A stretch of 64,000 nucleotides of DNA, taken from the NCBI GenBank assembly GCA_910585645.1, contig CAJUFP010000004.1, forward strand, positions 26,763 to 90,762, given 5' to 3'. The first letter of the stretch is position 1. Each line of letters starts with the position of its first letter. Positions 7,622-15,158 of this stretch are shown here, one piece after another. The DNA is from an uncultured Hungatella sp. GTDB lineage: Bacteria > Bacillota > Clostridia > Lachnospirales > Lachnospiraceae. The notes beneath the pieces were generated by a model. That model was given only the letters and a program-made list of their open reading frames with translations, was not told the DNA's origin and ran no database searches. The position numbers were made by a program, and so were the translations under genes.

Positions 7622-8375
7622 ACGCTGTCCGGTCAAAAATACCGGAAAATGGCAGCCCCAGCTTTGCAACGGAGTTATCGTCCAAATCTCTCAGTTTTTC
7701 TCTGAATGTATTATCCTTGCAGCAATAAGAACACTTCTCACAAACTCTTCCCCCACCTAATTTGCTTTTATCCATATCAGAACAGGACTTTATCCAGCAA
7801 TCGCCTATGGAATCCTTTGTCAGTTTGAATATCCCCTGTGTCTTTTGCAGCAAGCGGGTACATAGTATCGACGAAAATTTCTCTCTTGTCTTTATGTTGT
7901 TGAATCCATTACCGATTAAATGCCTCCACACGGAAAGATCGCGGCTTTTAAAATAATTTTTCCCAGATAAAATATCCTGTTGAATGGCCTCTACCTGTGG
8001 CATGTAGTGAATAAATCCCGGACCTAAAATGCTCTCAATCCCAGCGTAGCTTAAAAATAATTCTTCAAAACAGTAATACGTAGTATACCGAAAAACTACA
8101 TCATATCTGCTGCATGTCCCTGAAATATCATGCAATAAAACCGGTACCGGCACTCCTGAAATGGATTCTACATGGTCAAAAAACAGGATAAAAACATCCC
8201 CAGGATTAAATGCCCTGCTCATGGCAAGAAATTTCGGAAGCAATTTTCTATTACCCTCAGAGGCTTCTAAAATATACGTTTCGCCTTTGCAACACTCTGC
8301 GATCACATGCCGGATAAATGTATATTCCGCTTTATCTTTCTCTCCCTCACATAAGAAGTGAAAAGTCAAAACCAT
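7599..8375 (-). CDS. Uncharacterised protein with TOPRIM-like motifs
   Basis: 258 residues; I do not recognise a named family. The N-terminus reads HFLCEGEKDKAEYTFI, then later VFILFFDHVES. A glutamate in an EG-x-x-D strand end followed by an acidic D-x-x-E after a hydrophobic strand is how TOPRIM nuclease/primase folds look, as in OLD-family and DUF4435 proteins, but the match is by eye only. Near residues 217-227 there is a cysteine cluster, CEKCSYCC. The gene is the third of a tight operon with a P-loop protein and a DUF4869-like protein, overlapping the former by 10 nt. A nucleic-acid-directed or defence role is a guess. Confidence 0.7.
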   Translation of the reverse strand: MVLTFHFLCEGEKDKAEYTFIRHVIAECCKGETYILEASEGNRKLLPKFLAMSRAFNPGDVFILFFDHVESISGVPVPVLLHDISGTCSRYDVVFRYTTYYCFEELFLSYAGIESILGPGFIHYMPQVEAIQQDILSGKNYFKSRDLSVWRHLIGNGFNNIKTREKFSSILCTRLLQKTQGIFKLTKDSIGDCWIKSCSDMDKSKLGGGRVCEKCSYCCKDNTFREKLRDLDDNSVAKLGLPFSGIFDRTAYEGNPVL

Positions 8376-8818
8376 CCCACCTCACTAAACATATATTTTA
8401 AGATTATTCTGTCGCCCTCTGTAATAAATTCCCCGTAATAATTGGGAGACAGGCCTAAAGGTAACGTTGTCCTTGCAAATATAAGATAAGAATTTTTCTT
8501 GTCTCTGCAAATAAAATCAACCAATTCATCTGTTAATATTAAGTCACCCCTGTCTATGATTATCAGAGTATCCCTTAAATCTTTCAAATCTTCTTTTAAA
8601 AAAATATTATCATATGCAATAACATTTGGATAATCTTCAAGGGCATTAAATCTACCGCTGTCTTTATCCGCCTTGATATAATTAACCAGCAGAGTCTTTC
8701 CTGTTGCGCTGTCACCTAACACCTGAGTAATTGGTTTTCGTATATCCAGATCAAACCTGATCTGAGAGGAGAATGTCCCTGTAAATCTGCCTGATCCGAA
8801 ATCATACCTATTATCCAT
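8366..8818 (-). CDS. Small P-loop NTPase-like protein
   Basis: 150 residues, unrecognised family. A Walker A motif GDSATGKT is present at about residues 36-43, with a Walker B-like strand TLIIIDRGDLIL near 83-94, and a sensor-like strand SYLIFARTTLPLG near 112-124. It is much shorter than usual AAA or ABC domains and has no signature motif, so it may bind rather than cycle nucleotide, or act with its partners. The stop overlaps the downstream gene by 10 nt and the start overlaps the upstream gene by 8 nt, implying coupled translation of all three proteins. Confidence 0.72.
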   Translation of the reverse strand: MDNRYDFGSGRFTGTFSSQIRFDLDIRKPITQVLGDSATGKTLLVNYIKADKDSGRFNALEDYPNVIAYDNIFLKEDLKDLRDTLIIIDRGDLILTDELVDFICRDKKNSYLIFARTTLPLGLSPNYYGEFITEGDRIILKYMFSEVGWF

Positions 8819-9269
8819 ACATCACCACCCCTTCATACAGGGAATCACAGATGTTGCCATTCACACAGGCCGGAATATCCTGAAAAGTAAATAGCTGTGT
8901 AGCCTGCCGCAGCAAAAAGATACTTTCATTGTCTGCCAGCCGCTCTACAAAATCAAATAGAACTTCTAAAGCATTTCCTCCGCACTCTGTTATATCTAAA
9001 ACGCGGTCTCCAAATTTCTCTCTGTTTTTTCTTAAATATAAATAGGATAACACAATTTTGCACCCGGTAGATAAATGGTGAATATCTGTAACACCAAACC
9101 TTGTCCGGATCGTTCCCAGTTTTTTATCTAATACAACTGCTGAGTCTATCCTTTCTAATGTTTCATTGCTGAATGGATCAAATTCAACCGTCGAAATGTA
9201 CTTTTTGAAAAAGGATTCTGAATCACGGATAACGTTATTTTTATCCCATTTAGTAACGATATGGATCAC
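8811..9269 (-). CDS. DUF4869-like protein, first gene of a three-gene operon
   Basis: 152 residues from a GTG start at 9269. That start has AAAGGAG seven nt upstream and gives the N-terminus MIHIVTKWD; an ATG further upstream at 9302 lacks a site. The layout (short beta start, then LERIDSAVVLD, HLSTGCKIVLSYLYL, then ECGGNALEVLF) resembles the DUF4869 family of clostridial hypothetical proteins, whose function is unknown; my match is from memory of the family pattern. A promoter lies just upstream (9301-9328). With the P-loop and TOPRIM-like proteins it forms a compact operon of unknown role. Confidence 0.65.
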   Translation of the reverse strand: MIHIVTKWDKNNVIRDSESFFKKYISTVEFDPFSNETLERIDSAVVLDKKLGTIRTRFGVTDIHHLSTGCKIVLSYLYLRKNREKFGDRVLDITECGGNALEVLFDFVERLADNESIFLLRQATQLFTFQDIPACVNGNICDSLYEGVVMYG

Positions 9270-9300
9270 GCAACCACTCCTTTCCTCACGCTCTAATATC

Positions 9301-9328
9301 ATTATACTGTTTTATGGGAATTTTTCAA
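9301..9328 (-). promoter_or_regulatory. Promoter of the three-gene operon
   Basis: On the minus strand TTGAAA (plus 9323-9328) and TATAAT (plus 9301-9306) are 16 nt apart. The start would fall near 9294, about 25 nt before the GTG start codon, which supports the shorter gene start. Confidence 0.6.
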
Positions 9329-9416
9329 GTTATGTGTTTCTAAATGTCAAAGCATGTTGGAAAGGCAATACTCCATACTTCTTTGATTTTTTTCGATAAA
9401 TATTTGTGAATTATTT

Positions 9417-9483
9417 ATGAACGTGTTCATTTATGGTTGACAAAAGAATCGCTCATGACTATAATATAAATGAACTTGTTCAT
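9417..9483 (+). promoter_or_regulatory. Consensus promoter flanked by two palindromic TetR-type operators
   Basis: TTGACA (9437-9442) and TATAAT (9460-9465) are separated by exactly 17 nt. ATGAAC-GT-GTTCAT (9417-9430) ends just upstream of the -35 box, and ATGAAC-TT-GTTCAT (9470-9483) covers the start site. The same 6-bp half-sites with a 2-bp centre in both copies indicate a dimeric repressor, most simply the TetR-family protein encoded immediately downstream. Confidence 0.85.
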
Positions 9484-9509
9484 AAATAAATGAAAGAGGG
9501 GAGGTATTT

Positions 9510-10058
9510 ATGAGGAAAAAGGATGATACCCTCCGTGACACGCTGCTGAGCCTGTCCCGTGAGATTGCGGACACAGAGGGCATTGAGGCTGTGAATATCC
9601 GCTCCATCGCCAGAAGGGCCGGGGTGGCCACGGGGACGGTGTACAATTATTTTTCCAATAAGGATGAGATTCTTCTTGCCCTGACGGAGGAATACTGGAA
9701 ACAGACCCTGGCGGAGATGGGAGGCGCCATTACGGCTGACTCTTTCTGCGGCCAGGTGCAGGAGATGTTTTTCTTTTTGAAGGAGAGAATTGACCGATCT
9801 GCCGGGAAGCTGATGAACAGCCTTGGAGGCGTGGAGACAGCCGGTTTAGCCCGCATGGCGTCTATGCAGGCTGCCCTTGAGACTGCCTTTGTGTACCGCA
9901 TGGACCAGGACCCAAAGATCCGCAAGGATGTGTGGGATAAGACTTTTACCAAAGAGCAGTTTGCCAGGTTTATTATGATGAACTTAATGATGCTGTTAAA
10001 GATGAAAGCGCCGGATATTGACTTTTTTCTTGCCCTTATCAGGCGCGCTGTTTATTGA
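9510..10058 (+). CDS. TetR/AcrR-family transcriptional regulator
   Basis: 182 residues, the usual size for the family. The N-terminal helix-turn-helix is clear: VNIRSIARRAGVATGTVYNY (about residues 28-47) followed by FSNKDEIL. The C-terminal two-thirds is helical ligand-binding sequence with no recognisable ligand. The start has GGGGAGG seven nt upstream. The promoter in front of it is flanked by two ATGAAC-NN-GTTCAT palindromes, so it very likely represses itself and the two membrane-protein genes that follow at 24 nt and 0 nt spacing. Confidence 0.93.
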   Translation: MRKKDDTLRDTLLSLSREIADTEGIEAVNIRSIARRAGVATGTVYNYFSNKDEILLALTEEYWKQTLAEMGGAITADSFCGQVQEMFFFLKERIDRSAGKLMNSLGGVETAGLARMASMQAALETAFVYRMDQDPKIRKDVWDKTFTKEQFARFIMMNLMMLLKMKAPDIDFFLALIRRAVY

Positions 10059-10081
10059 GATTATAGGAAGGGGATATGATT

Positions 10082-10750
10082 ATGCCGCAGGCGATTGGAG
10101 AAACTGTTTTTGATATTCTGTATCTTGGCTTTGCGCTGATTGCGGGGCTTACGATGGCTGTGAAGGGAAAAACCCGGCTGGTGAAAAAGGCGGGGATTAT
10201 GGCCGCCCTTCTTGGGGCGGGGGATTCGTTCCACCTGGTTCCACGCTCCTATGCCCTCTGGACTTCAGGGCTGGAGGCAAACGCGGCTGCCCTGGGGATT
10301 GGGAAGTTTATCACTTCCATCACTATGACGATTTTTTATGTGATCTTGTATTATGTGTGGCGGGAATATTTTCAGGTGAAGGGCAGAGACGGGCTTACAA
10401 AAATTATGTGGGTCCTGGCCGCGCTGCGCGTCGGTTTATGCCTGCTTCCGCAGAATCAGTGGCTTTCTTACCGCCAGCCCCTTTTGTTCGGCATCCTGCG
10501 CAATGTGCCGTTTGCGGTGATCGGAGTCATTATAATCGTTATTTTTGCTCAGGAAGTGAAGAGGACGGGGGACCGCGCGTTTCGGTTTATGCCTCTGGCG
10601 GTGGGGCTTTCTTTTGGATTCTATCTTCCGGTGGTGCTGTTTAGCGGGGCGGCTCCCATTGTGGGCGTTCTGATGATACCGAAAACAATGGCTTATGTGT
10701 GGATTGTGCTCATGGGCTGGAACCTTTACAAAAAGGAGGAGGTACAGTGA
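10082..10750 (+). CDS. Multi-pass membrane protein of unknown function
   Basis: 222 residues with about six or seven hydrophobic segments and almost no large soluble domain. I do not recognise a functional family. I place the start at 10082 (MPQAIGETV) because GGAAGGGG lies at a proper distance from it, whereas the ATG at 10076 is only 2 nt from that site. It follows the TetR gene by 24 nt and overlaps the next membrane gene by one base, so it is probably part of the TetR-controlled operon. A role in efflux or envelope adaptation is a guess from context. Confidence 0.75.
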   Translation: MPQAIGETVFDILYLGFALIAGLTMAVKGKTRLVKKAGIMAALLGAGDSFHLVPRSYALWTSGLEANAAALGIGKFITSITMTIFYVILYYVWREYFQVKGRDGLTKIMWVLAALRVGLCLLPQNQWLSYRQPLLFGILRNVPFAVIGVIIIVIFAQEVKRTGDRAFRFMPLAVGLSFGFYLPVVLFSGAAPIVGVLMIPKTMAYVWIVLMGWNLYKKEEVQ

Positions 10751-11160
10751 TGGTGAAGCGTTACGCGAATCTGGCTTTGGTTTATGGGATTGCGGCTATG
10801 GTGTTTGGGGTGTTTTACAGGGAATTTACCAAATTCAGCCATTTTACAGGCAAAACGAATCTGTCTGTGATGCACACGCATTATTTTCTGCTTGGAATGT
10901 TTTTCTTTCTTATGCTGATGGTGATTGAGAAGGTGTTCGCGTTTTCCGATAAAGGGGTTGGGAAAACCGTTGTTGTTTATCAGGTTGGGCTCAATATTAC
11001 GGGGATTGGATTTCTTATGAGAGGTCTGACCCAGGTGTGGGGGACACAGCTGAGCAGAGGAATGGATGCTTCGATTTCCGGGATTGCGGGGATTGGGCAT
11101 ATTTTGATGGGGGGTTGTATGATTGTCTTGTTAATGAAGATTCGGAAGGGGGCAACGTAA
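10750..11160 (+). CDS. DUF2871-like small membrane protein
   Basis: 136 residues with four hydrophobic segments. The pattern GVFYREFTKFSHFTG, then SVMHTHYFLLGM and RGLTQVWGTQLSRGMDASIS, is that of the DUF2871 family of Firmicutes membrane proteins, function unknown. The conserved histidines (HTHYF) and arginine-rich cytoplasmic turn are present. The ATG overlaps the stop codon of the preceding gene (TGATG) and is preceded by AAAAGGAGGAGG, so translation is coupled. It is the last gene of the TetR operon. Confidence 0.82.
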   Translation: MVKRYANLALVYGIAAMVFGVFYREFTKFSHFTGKTNLSVMHTHYFLLGMFFFLMLMVIEKVFAFSDKGVGKTVVVYQVGLNITGIGFLMRGLTQVWGTQLSRGMDASISGIAGIGHILMGGCMIVLLMKIRKGAT

Positions 11161-11197
11161 GGGGAATATAACAAAAAACGAAATGTCGATTCCCTTC

Positions 11198-11226
11198 TTG
11201 AAATTTTTGCCGTACCATGCGATAAT
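11198..11226 (+). promoter_or_regulatory. Promoter of the first YheO-type regulator
   Basis: TTGAAA (11198-11203) and GATAAT (11221-11226), 17 nt apart. The same architecture, including the bases around both boxes, recurs before the paralogous regulator at 28360-28388. The leader also holds a CCTGTCA/TGACAGG hairpin at about 11258-11276. Confidence 0.65.
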
Positions 11227-11351
11227 GAAACTTACAAATCTTTTATGAGCCTGACAATCCTGTCAATATATGACAGGCACATTTACCATCCCTGACGCAG
11301 GCCGCCTCCCAACGGCAGATTTTAGAGCTAAGTACGCAGAAAGGAATCGCC

Positions 11352-12050
11352 ATGACCCCACCTATCCTTCACCAATACACCATCCTTGTAGATTTTCTGG
11401 GAAAAACACTGGGCCCGGACTATGAAATTGTACTTCATGACATCACTGCCGAGCCCAGCAGAATCATTGCAATTGCCAACGGCCACATAAGCGGCCGGGT
11501 CATAGGAAGCCCCACTACCAATTCCGCGTTGCAGACATTGGCGGCCAACCCCTATAAAACTAATGATTTCCTATACAACTATCAGATATCAACAAAAGAC
11601 GGACGTATCCTTCGGGCCTCTACCATGTTTATAAAAGATGATGACGGAAATCCCATCGGACTTCTGGGGATTAATTTTGACGATGCCCGCTATCGGGAGC
11701 TTTGTACAAAAATGCTCTCTGTCATCCATCCTGACCAGTTTTTAAAACCACCCCTTATTCCATTTTCGACCGTTCCTGCATCCCCGGAAGGTATTTCTCT
11801 GCAGCCCTATACCCTTACGGATGATTTCTCCATGGATATATCTACTCTAATGGAAAAATCCTTTGACAGCGTTACCGCCTCTTTAAGCACTCCAATGGAA
11901 CGTTTAAACCAACAGGAAAAACGTGATATCGTTCAAAAGCTTCAGGAACGGGGGATGTTCAAGTTAAAAGGTGGAATCTCTTTTGTGGCTAAACGACTTT
12001 CCTGCTCCCCCGCAACCGTATATCGCTACTTAGGCGAGCTGGAAAATTAA
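11352..12050 (+). CDS. YheO/DauR-type transcriptional regulator (PAS-like plus HTH)
   Basis: 232 residues. The N-terminal YheO-like PAS domain is recognised by DYEIVLHDI near residue 25, then the conserved blocks IGSPTTNSALQTLA and GLLGINFDD. The C-terminal helix-turn-helix is in QEKRDIVQKLQERGMFKLKG through LSCSPATVYRYLGELE. The family includes DauR, a regulator of D-arginine use, and generally controls amine or amino-acid catabolism. It is a close paralogue of the protein at 28484-29182, with almost identical HTH. It lies directly before the BMP transporter and hydantoinase genes, which it probably controls. AAAGGA precedes the start. Confidence 0.9.
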   Translation: MTPPILHQYTILVDFLGKTLGPDYEIVLHDITAEPSRIIAIANGHISGRVIGSPTTNSALQTLAANPYKTNDFLYNYQISTKDGRILRASTMFIKDDDGNPIGLLGINFDDARYRELCTKMLSVIHPDQFLKPPLIPFSTVPASPEGISLQPYTLTDDFSMDISTLMEKSFDSVTASLSTPMERLNQQEKRDIVQKLQERGMFKLKGGISFVAKRLSCSPATVYRYLGELEN

Positions 12051-12080
12051 TTTTAGGCAAGTTTAACGGTGTTCCCATTT

Positions 12081-12121
12081 CCGCCGCCATTTGGGCCTTT
12101 CCCAAATAGCGGTGTTTTTAT
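12081..12121 (+). terminator. Terminator after the first regulator
   Basis: CCGCCATTTGGG and CCCAAATAGCGG form a long stem with a single mismatch and a tetraloop-sized turn, followed by TGTTTTTATATG. Confidence 0.75.
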
Positions 12122-12178
12122 ATGTTTTCTATATTTTTTACGTGAAATACCTGCCTTTTCTGTGCTTTTTATCCCATA

Positions 12179-12254
12179 AAAATATAAGAAAAATATTATT
12201 ATGATGATATTTTCTTATATTTTTGTTGACTTCTCACAATCAATATATTATAAT
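12179..12254 (+). promoter_or_regulatory. Promoter of the BMP transporter operon with upstream 14-bp inverted repeat
   Basis: TTGACT (12226-12231) and TATAAT (12249-12254) are 17 nt apart. Immediately upstream, AAAATATAAGAAAA (12179-12192) and its exact reverse complement (12210-12223) form an inverted repeat with a 17-nt spacer that ends 2 nt before the -35 box. That position suits an activator or repressor site; the adjacent YheO-type regulator is the obvious candidate. Confidence 0.75.
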
Positions 12255-12260
12255 TCCCTC

Positions 12261-12596
12261 ATAGAGATGATAAAACAGCCAATCCTATGGATGTGAAAAG
12301 GAGGATCGCATCCATGTGCCAGTCTCAATTGATTCCCAACTGAACCAATCCTGCTGATGTTCTGAAAAAGCCGGAGAAGAAGGGAATCGCAAGGTTTTCA
12401 GGCAAGACTTTACGGACCTGTACCTGGCCCCTTCCCATGTCTCCCTACAAGAAACTAAATGAATACCATTTAAAATTTCCAAGGGTTGGCGGCCAGGTAA
12501 AAAATGGAACCGAATTTTGCCTGTATATTTGTTATTATGTGGAATTTTAGTGAAAAACTAAGTTTAAAGATTAAAAACAGTCAGGAGGAAAAACAT
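12261..12596 (+). ncRNA. Structured 5' leader of the BMP operon (possible riboswitch)
   Basis: About 335 nt lie between the promoter and the BMP start codon with no convincing reading frame. Complementary segments: ATGGATG/CATCCAT (12287-12293, 12309-12315); GATTCCC/GGGAATC (12331-12337, 12382-12388); CTGAAAA/TTTTCAG (12362-12368, 12395-12401); TACCTGGCC/GGCCAGGTA (12421-12429, 12491-12499). The second and third pairs cross, so together they would form a pseudoknot. I could not match this to a guanine, xanthine or other known riboswitch. Confidence 0.5.
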
Positions 12597-13574
12597 ATGA
12601 AAAAAAAGTTAGCGCTGCTATTAGCATCATCCATAGTTCTCACTACATTGGCCGCCTGTGGAAACGGTAATAACAGTAAAACCGATAATCCTGAATGGAA
12701 AGGCAGTGTGGCCATGGTCATGCCTGGTCTGATTACAGATGAAGCATTTAATCAATACACATACGAAGGCATGGTAAGAGCCAGCAAAGAACTTGGCATC
12801 AAGACAGCCTACAGAGAGGAAGTTGCGCAGGATGAACAGATTGAAGTGCTCCGCCAGTTTGCGCAGCAGGGATATGAGACGATTATTGGACAGGGCGGGC
12901 AGTTTGGCGAGGCCCTGCAGACAGTGGCCAAAGAATTTCCTGATAAAAATTTTATTTTCAGCGTAGCGACAGATACTGGCGGCGTTCCCAATCTGACGGC
13001 TTCCACAGTCAGTTACAGCCACGCTGGTTATTTAGCCGGTATTATGGCCGCATCGGCCACGAAAAATAAAAAGGTGGCATTTATCACAGGCGAGTGGTAT
13101 GACCCCCATCGTCAGATGGAGGCAAGTTTTTACAAAGGCGTTGAATATGTTGACCCAAGTATTGAGTCAACGGCTATAACCACCGGTTCCTGGTCCGATG
13201 TTACTAAGGCCAGGGAGGCATCTCTCGCGTTAATCGCCAGCGGTTATGATGTATTGTTTTTCAACCTGGACGCAGCCTATGTAGGCGTTCTGGCGGCAGC
13301 CCAGGATTCCAGCGATGTGTATGTGGTTTCTGCTGTTGTGGACTCGTCTGATCTTGCGCCTGACGTAACCATTGGAAGCGTTGTATTTAACTGGGAAGAA
13401 TTAGGGTATCAGGAGTGTACCGGTTCTCTTGCGGACGGAGGTACCCATGTACTGGGAATTGCCGACAACGGCATCATTCCTGTGACTACAGATTTACTCC
13501 CTGACGAAGGCAAAGCAGCTGTGGATACGGCTGTAGAGGACTTAAAAGCCGGAAAAGTCGATATTGATCCTTGA
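12597..13574 (+). CDS. BMP-family ABC transporter substrate-binding lipoprotein
   Basis: 325 residues from the start at 12597, which has AGGAGG at a good distance; an upstream ATG at 12504 would add 31 unlikely residues. The signal peptide ends in the lipobox LAAC near residue 20, so the protein is lipid-anchored outside the membrane. The domain is of the basic membrane protein (PnrA/BmpA) family, which binds purine nucleosides; typical features are GYETIIGQGGQFGEAL and the repeated HAGYLAGIMAA. Downstream lie the ATPase and two permeases of the same importer. In this genomic setting the ligand may be a nucleoside, purine base or cyclic ureide such as allantoin or a hydantoin. Confidence 0.9.
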   Translation: MKKKLALLLASSIVLTTLAACGNGNNSKTDNPEWKGSVAMVMPGLITDEAFNQYTYEGMVRASKELGIKTAYREEVAQDEQIEVLRQFAQQGYETIIGQGGQFGEALQTVAKEFPDKNFIFSVATDTGGVPNLTASTVSYSHAGYLAGIMAASATKNKKVAFITGEWYDPHRQMEASFYKGVEYVDPSIESTAITTGSWSDVTKAREASLALIASGYDVLFFNLDAAYVGVLAAAQDSSDVYVVSAVVDSSDLAPDVTIGSVVFNWEELGYQECTGSLADGGTHVLGIADNGIIPVTTDLLPDEGKAAVDTAVEDLKAGKVDIDP

Positions 13575-13588
13575 CATCTTATACTGTA

Positions 13589-13613
13589 GGCAGCATCCTT
13601 TGCGGATGCTGCC
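13589..13613 (+). promoter_or_regulatory. Intercistronic hairpin between BMP and ATPase genes
   Basis: GGCAGCATCC and GGATGCTGCC form a perfect 10-bp stem with a 5-nt loop, but no run of T follows; the ribosome site of the next gene comes 10 nt later. Such hairpins commonly protect the upstream part of the mRNA, giving more binding protein than ATPase. Confidence 0.6.
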
Positions 13614-13637
13614 TATTAAAAAAGGAGGCGAACTCAT

Positions 13638-15158
13638 ATGGAAGAACCTAAATTTGCTTTACAGATGACTGATATTACAAAGCGTTTTCCCGGCGTTCTG
13701 GCAAATGACCGTATCAGTCTTGATTGTAAGAAAGGGGAAGTTCTGGGACTGTTGGGGGAAAACGGCGCAGGTAAGACAACGCTGATGAACATCTTATATG
13801 GAATGCATCAGCCAGACAGCGGAAAAATCCTCATAAATGAAAAAGAAGTAGAAATTACTTCTCCTTCAAAAGCTATTGAGCTTGGTATCGGCATGGTTCA
13901 CCAGCACTTTAAGCTGGTGGAAACCCTTACGGTTTTAGAGAATATTGTCCTTGGCATTCCTTCAAATAAAGTATTTCTTGACCTGGAGCCTATACGCAGG
14001 CGGCTCTTGGAACTGTGCCAAGAGTATGAATTGTATGTAGACCCGGACGCCGAAGTGTGGAAACTGCCTGTGGGCCAGCAGCAGTGGGTGGAAATCCTGA
14101 AGGCTCTGTACAGAAATGCCCAGGTTTTGGTACTGGATGAACCTACTGCTGTTCTGACCCCTTCTGAAAGCGACCAGCTGTGCCGCGCGATCCGGCGCCT
14201 TACAAGTGAAGGCCGCTCTATTATTTTTATCAGCCACAAACTGAGGGAGGTGGTGGAGATCACGGACAGGGTTACGATTATCCGTGACGGAAAGCTGGTG
14301 GGAACCATACCTACCTCAGAGGCGACTCAGGCAAAACTGGCCAACATGATGGTGGGACGTCCTGTTTCGATCGACCGCCGGCCCCGCCCGGCTCTACAAC
14401 AGAAGAAGCCGGTGCTGGTTATGAAGGATGTAAATGCTCTTGACGAGCGGGGCATTCAGGCTTTAAAAAACTTTAATCTGACGGTTTATGCCGGCGAGAT
14501 TGTTGGGGTTGCCGGAGTGGACGGCAATGGACAGAAGGAACTGGCAGAATGTATTTCCGGCCTTAAAAAACCGGTAAGCGGAACGATTTCTGTCAATGAC
14601 ACCTTGATTACAGATGTTGTAGCGGACCCGAAGTTTATCGGGTTTATTCCTGAAGATCGGCAGAAAACCGGACTTGTGATGGATTTCAGCGTTGCCGAAA
14701 ATCTGATTATCAAAGAGTACCATAAGGAGCCTTACGCGGAAAAAAGGCTTCTTAAGCTTCAAAATATTAAAAGGCATGCCCAGGACATGATTAAAAAATA
14801 CGGTATCAAGACCCCAACAGACACGGTTAAAGTAAGCACGCTCTCCGGAGGCAACCAGCAGAAAGTCATTATTGCCAGAGAACTGGACTCGGAACCGATT
14901 CTGGATATTGCATGCCATCCCACCCGCGGCCTGGATATGGGGGCCGTCGCAGGTGTTCATGACGTGTTAATGAAAGAGCGCGAGCGCGGGGCTGCCGTCC
15001 TGTTTGTCTCTGCTGAGCTGCAGGAGATTCTGGCTTTAAGCGACCGCATCATTGTATTATTCCGGGGGGAAATCATGGGCGAGGTAGACGGAGATACAGC
15101 GGATGCCTTTACCATTGGCCAGCTGATGTTAGGACAGGCACTGGAGGAAAAAACATGA
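13638..15158 (+). CDS. BMP-type ABC transporter ATPase, two nucleotide-binding domains (NupO/YufO-like)
   Basis: 506 residues with two ABC domains in tandem, as in sugar and nucleoside importers of this class. Domain 1 has GENGAGKTT (Walker A), LPVGQQQWVEI (degenerate signature) and VLVLDEPTAVL (Walker B). Domain 2 has the family-typical degenerate P-loop VDGNGQKEL, a good signature LSGGNQQK, and ILDIACHPTRGLD in place of Walker B. Only the first site is therefore expected to be fully catalytic. The stop overlaps the next gene by 4 nt. Confidence 0.93.
   Translation: MEEPKFALQMTDITKRFPGVLANDRISLDCKKGEVLGLLGENGAGKTTLMNILYGMHQPDSGKILINEKEVEITSPSKAIELGIGMVHQHFKLVETLTVLENIVLGIPSNKVFLDLEPIRRRLLELCQEYELYVDPDAEVWKLPVGQQQWVEILKALYRNAQVLVLDEPTAVLTPSESDQLCRAIRRLTSEGRSIIFISHKLREVVEITDRVTIIRDGKLVGTIPTSEATQAKLANMMVGRPVSIDRRPRPALQQKKPVLVMKDVNALDERGIQALKNFNLTVYAGEIVGVAGVDGNGQKELAECISGLKKPVSGTISVNDTLITDVVADPKFIGFIPEDRQKTGLVMDFSVAENLIIKEYHKEPYAEKRLLKLQNIKRHAQDMIKKYGIKTPTDTVKVSTLSGGNQQKVIIARELDSEPILDIACHPTRGLDMGAVAGVHDVLMKERERGAAVLFVSAELQEILALSDRIIVLFRGEIMGEVDGDTADAFTIGQLMLGQALEEKT

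Noticed and set aside
12331..12401. HDV-like self-cleaving ribozyme in the BMP leader
   Set aside because: The interlocking helices suggested a nested pseudoknot, but there is no P3 hairpin between them and only 6 nt where the P4 and P1.1 parts should be.
12285..12482. 65-codon minus-strand frame in the BMP leader
   Set aside because: No ribosome site, opposite to the inferred transcript, and no recognisable sequence.
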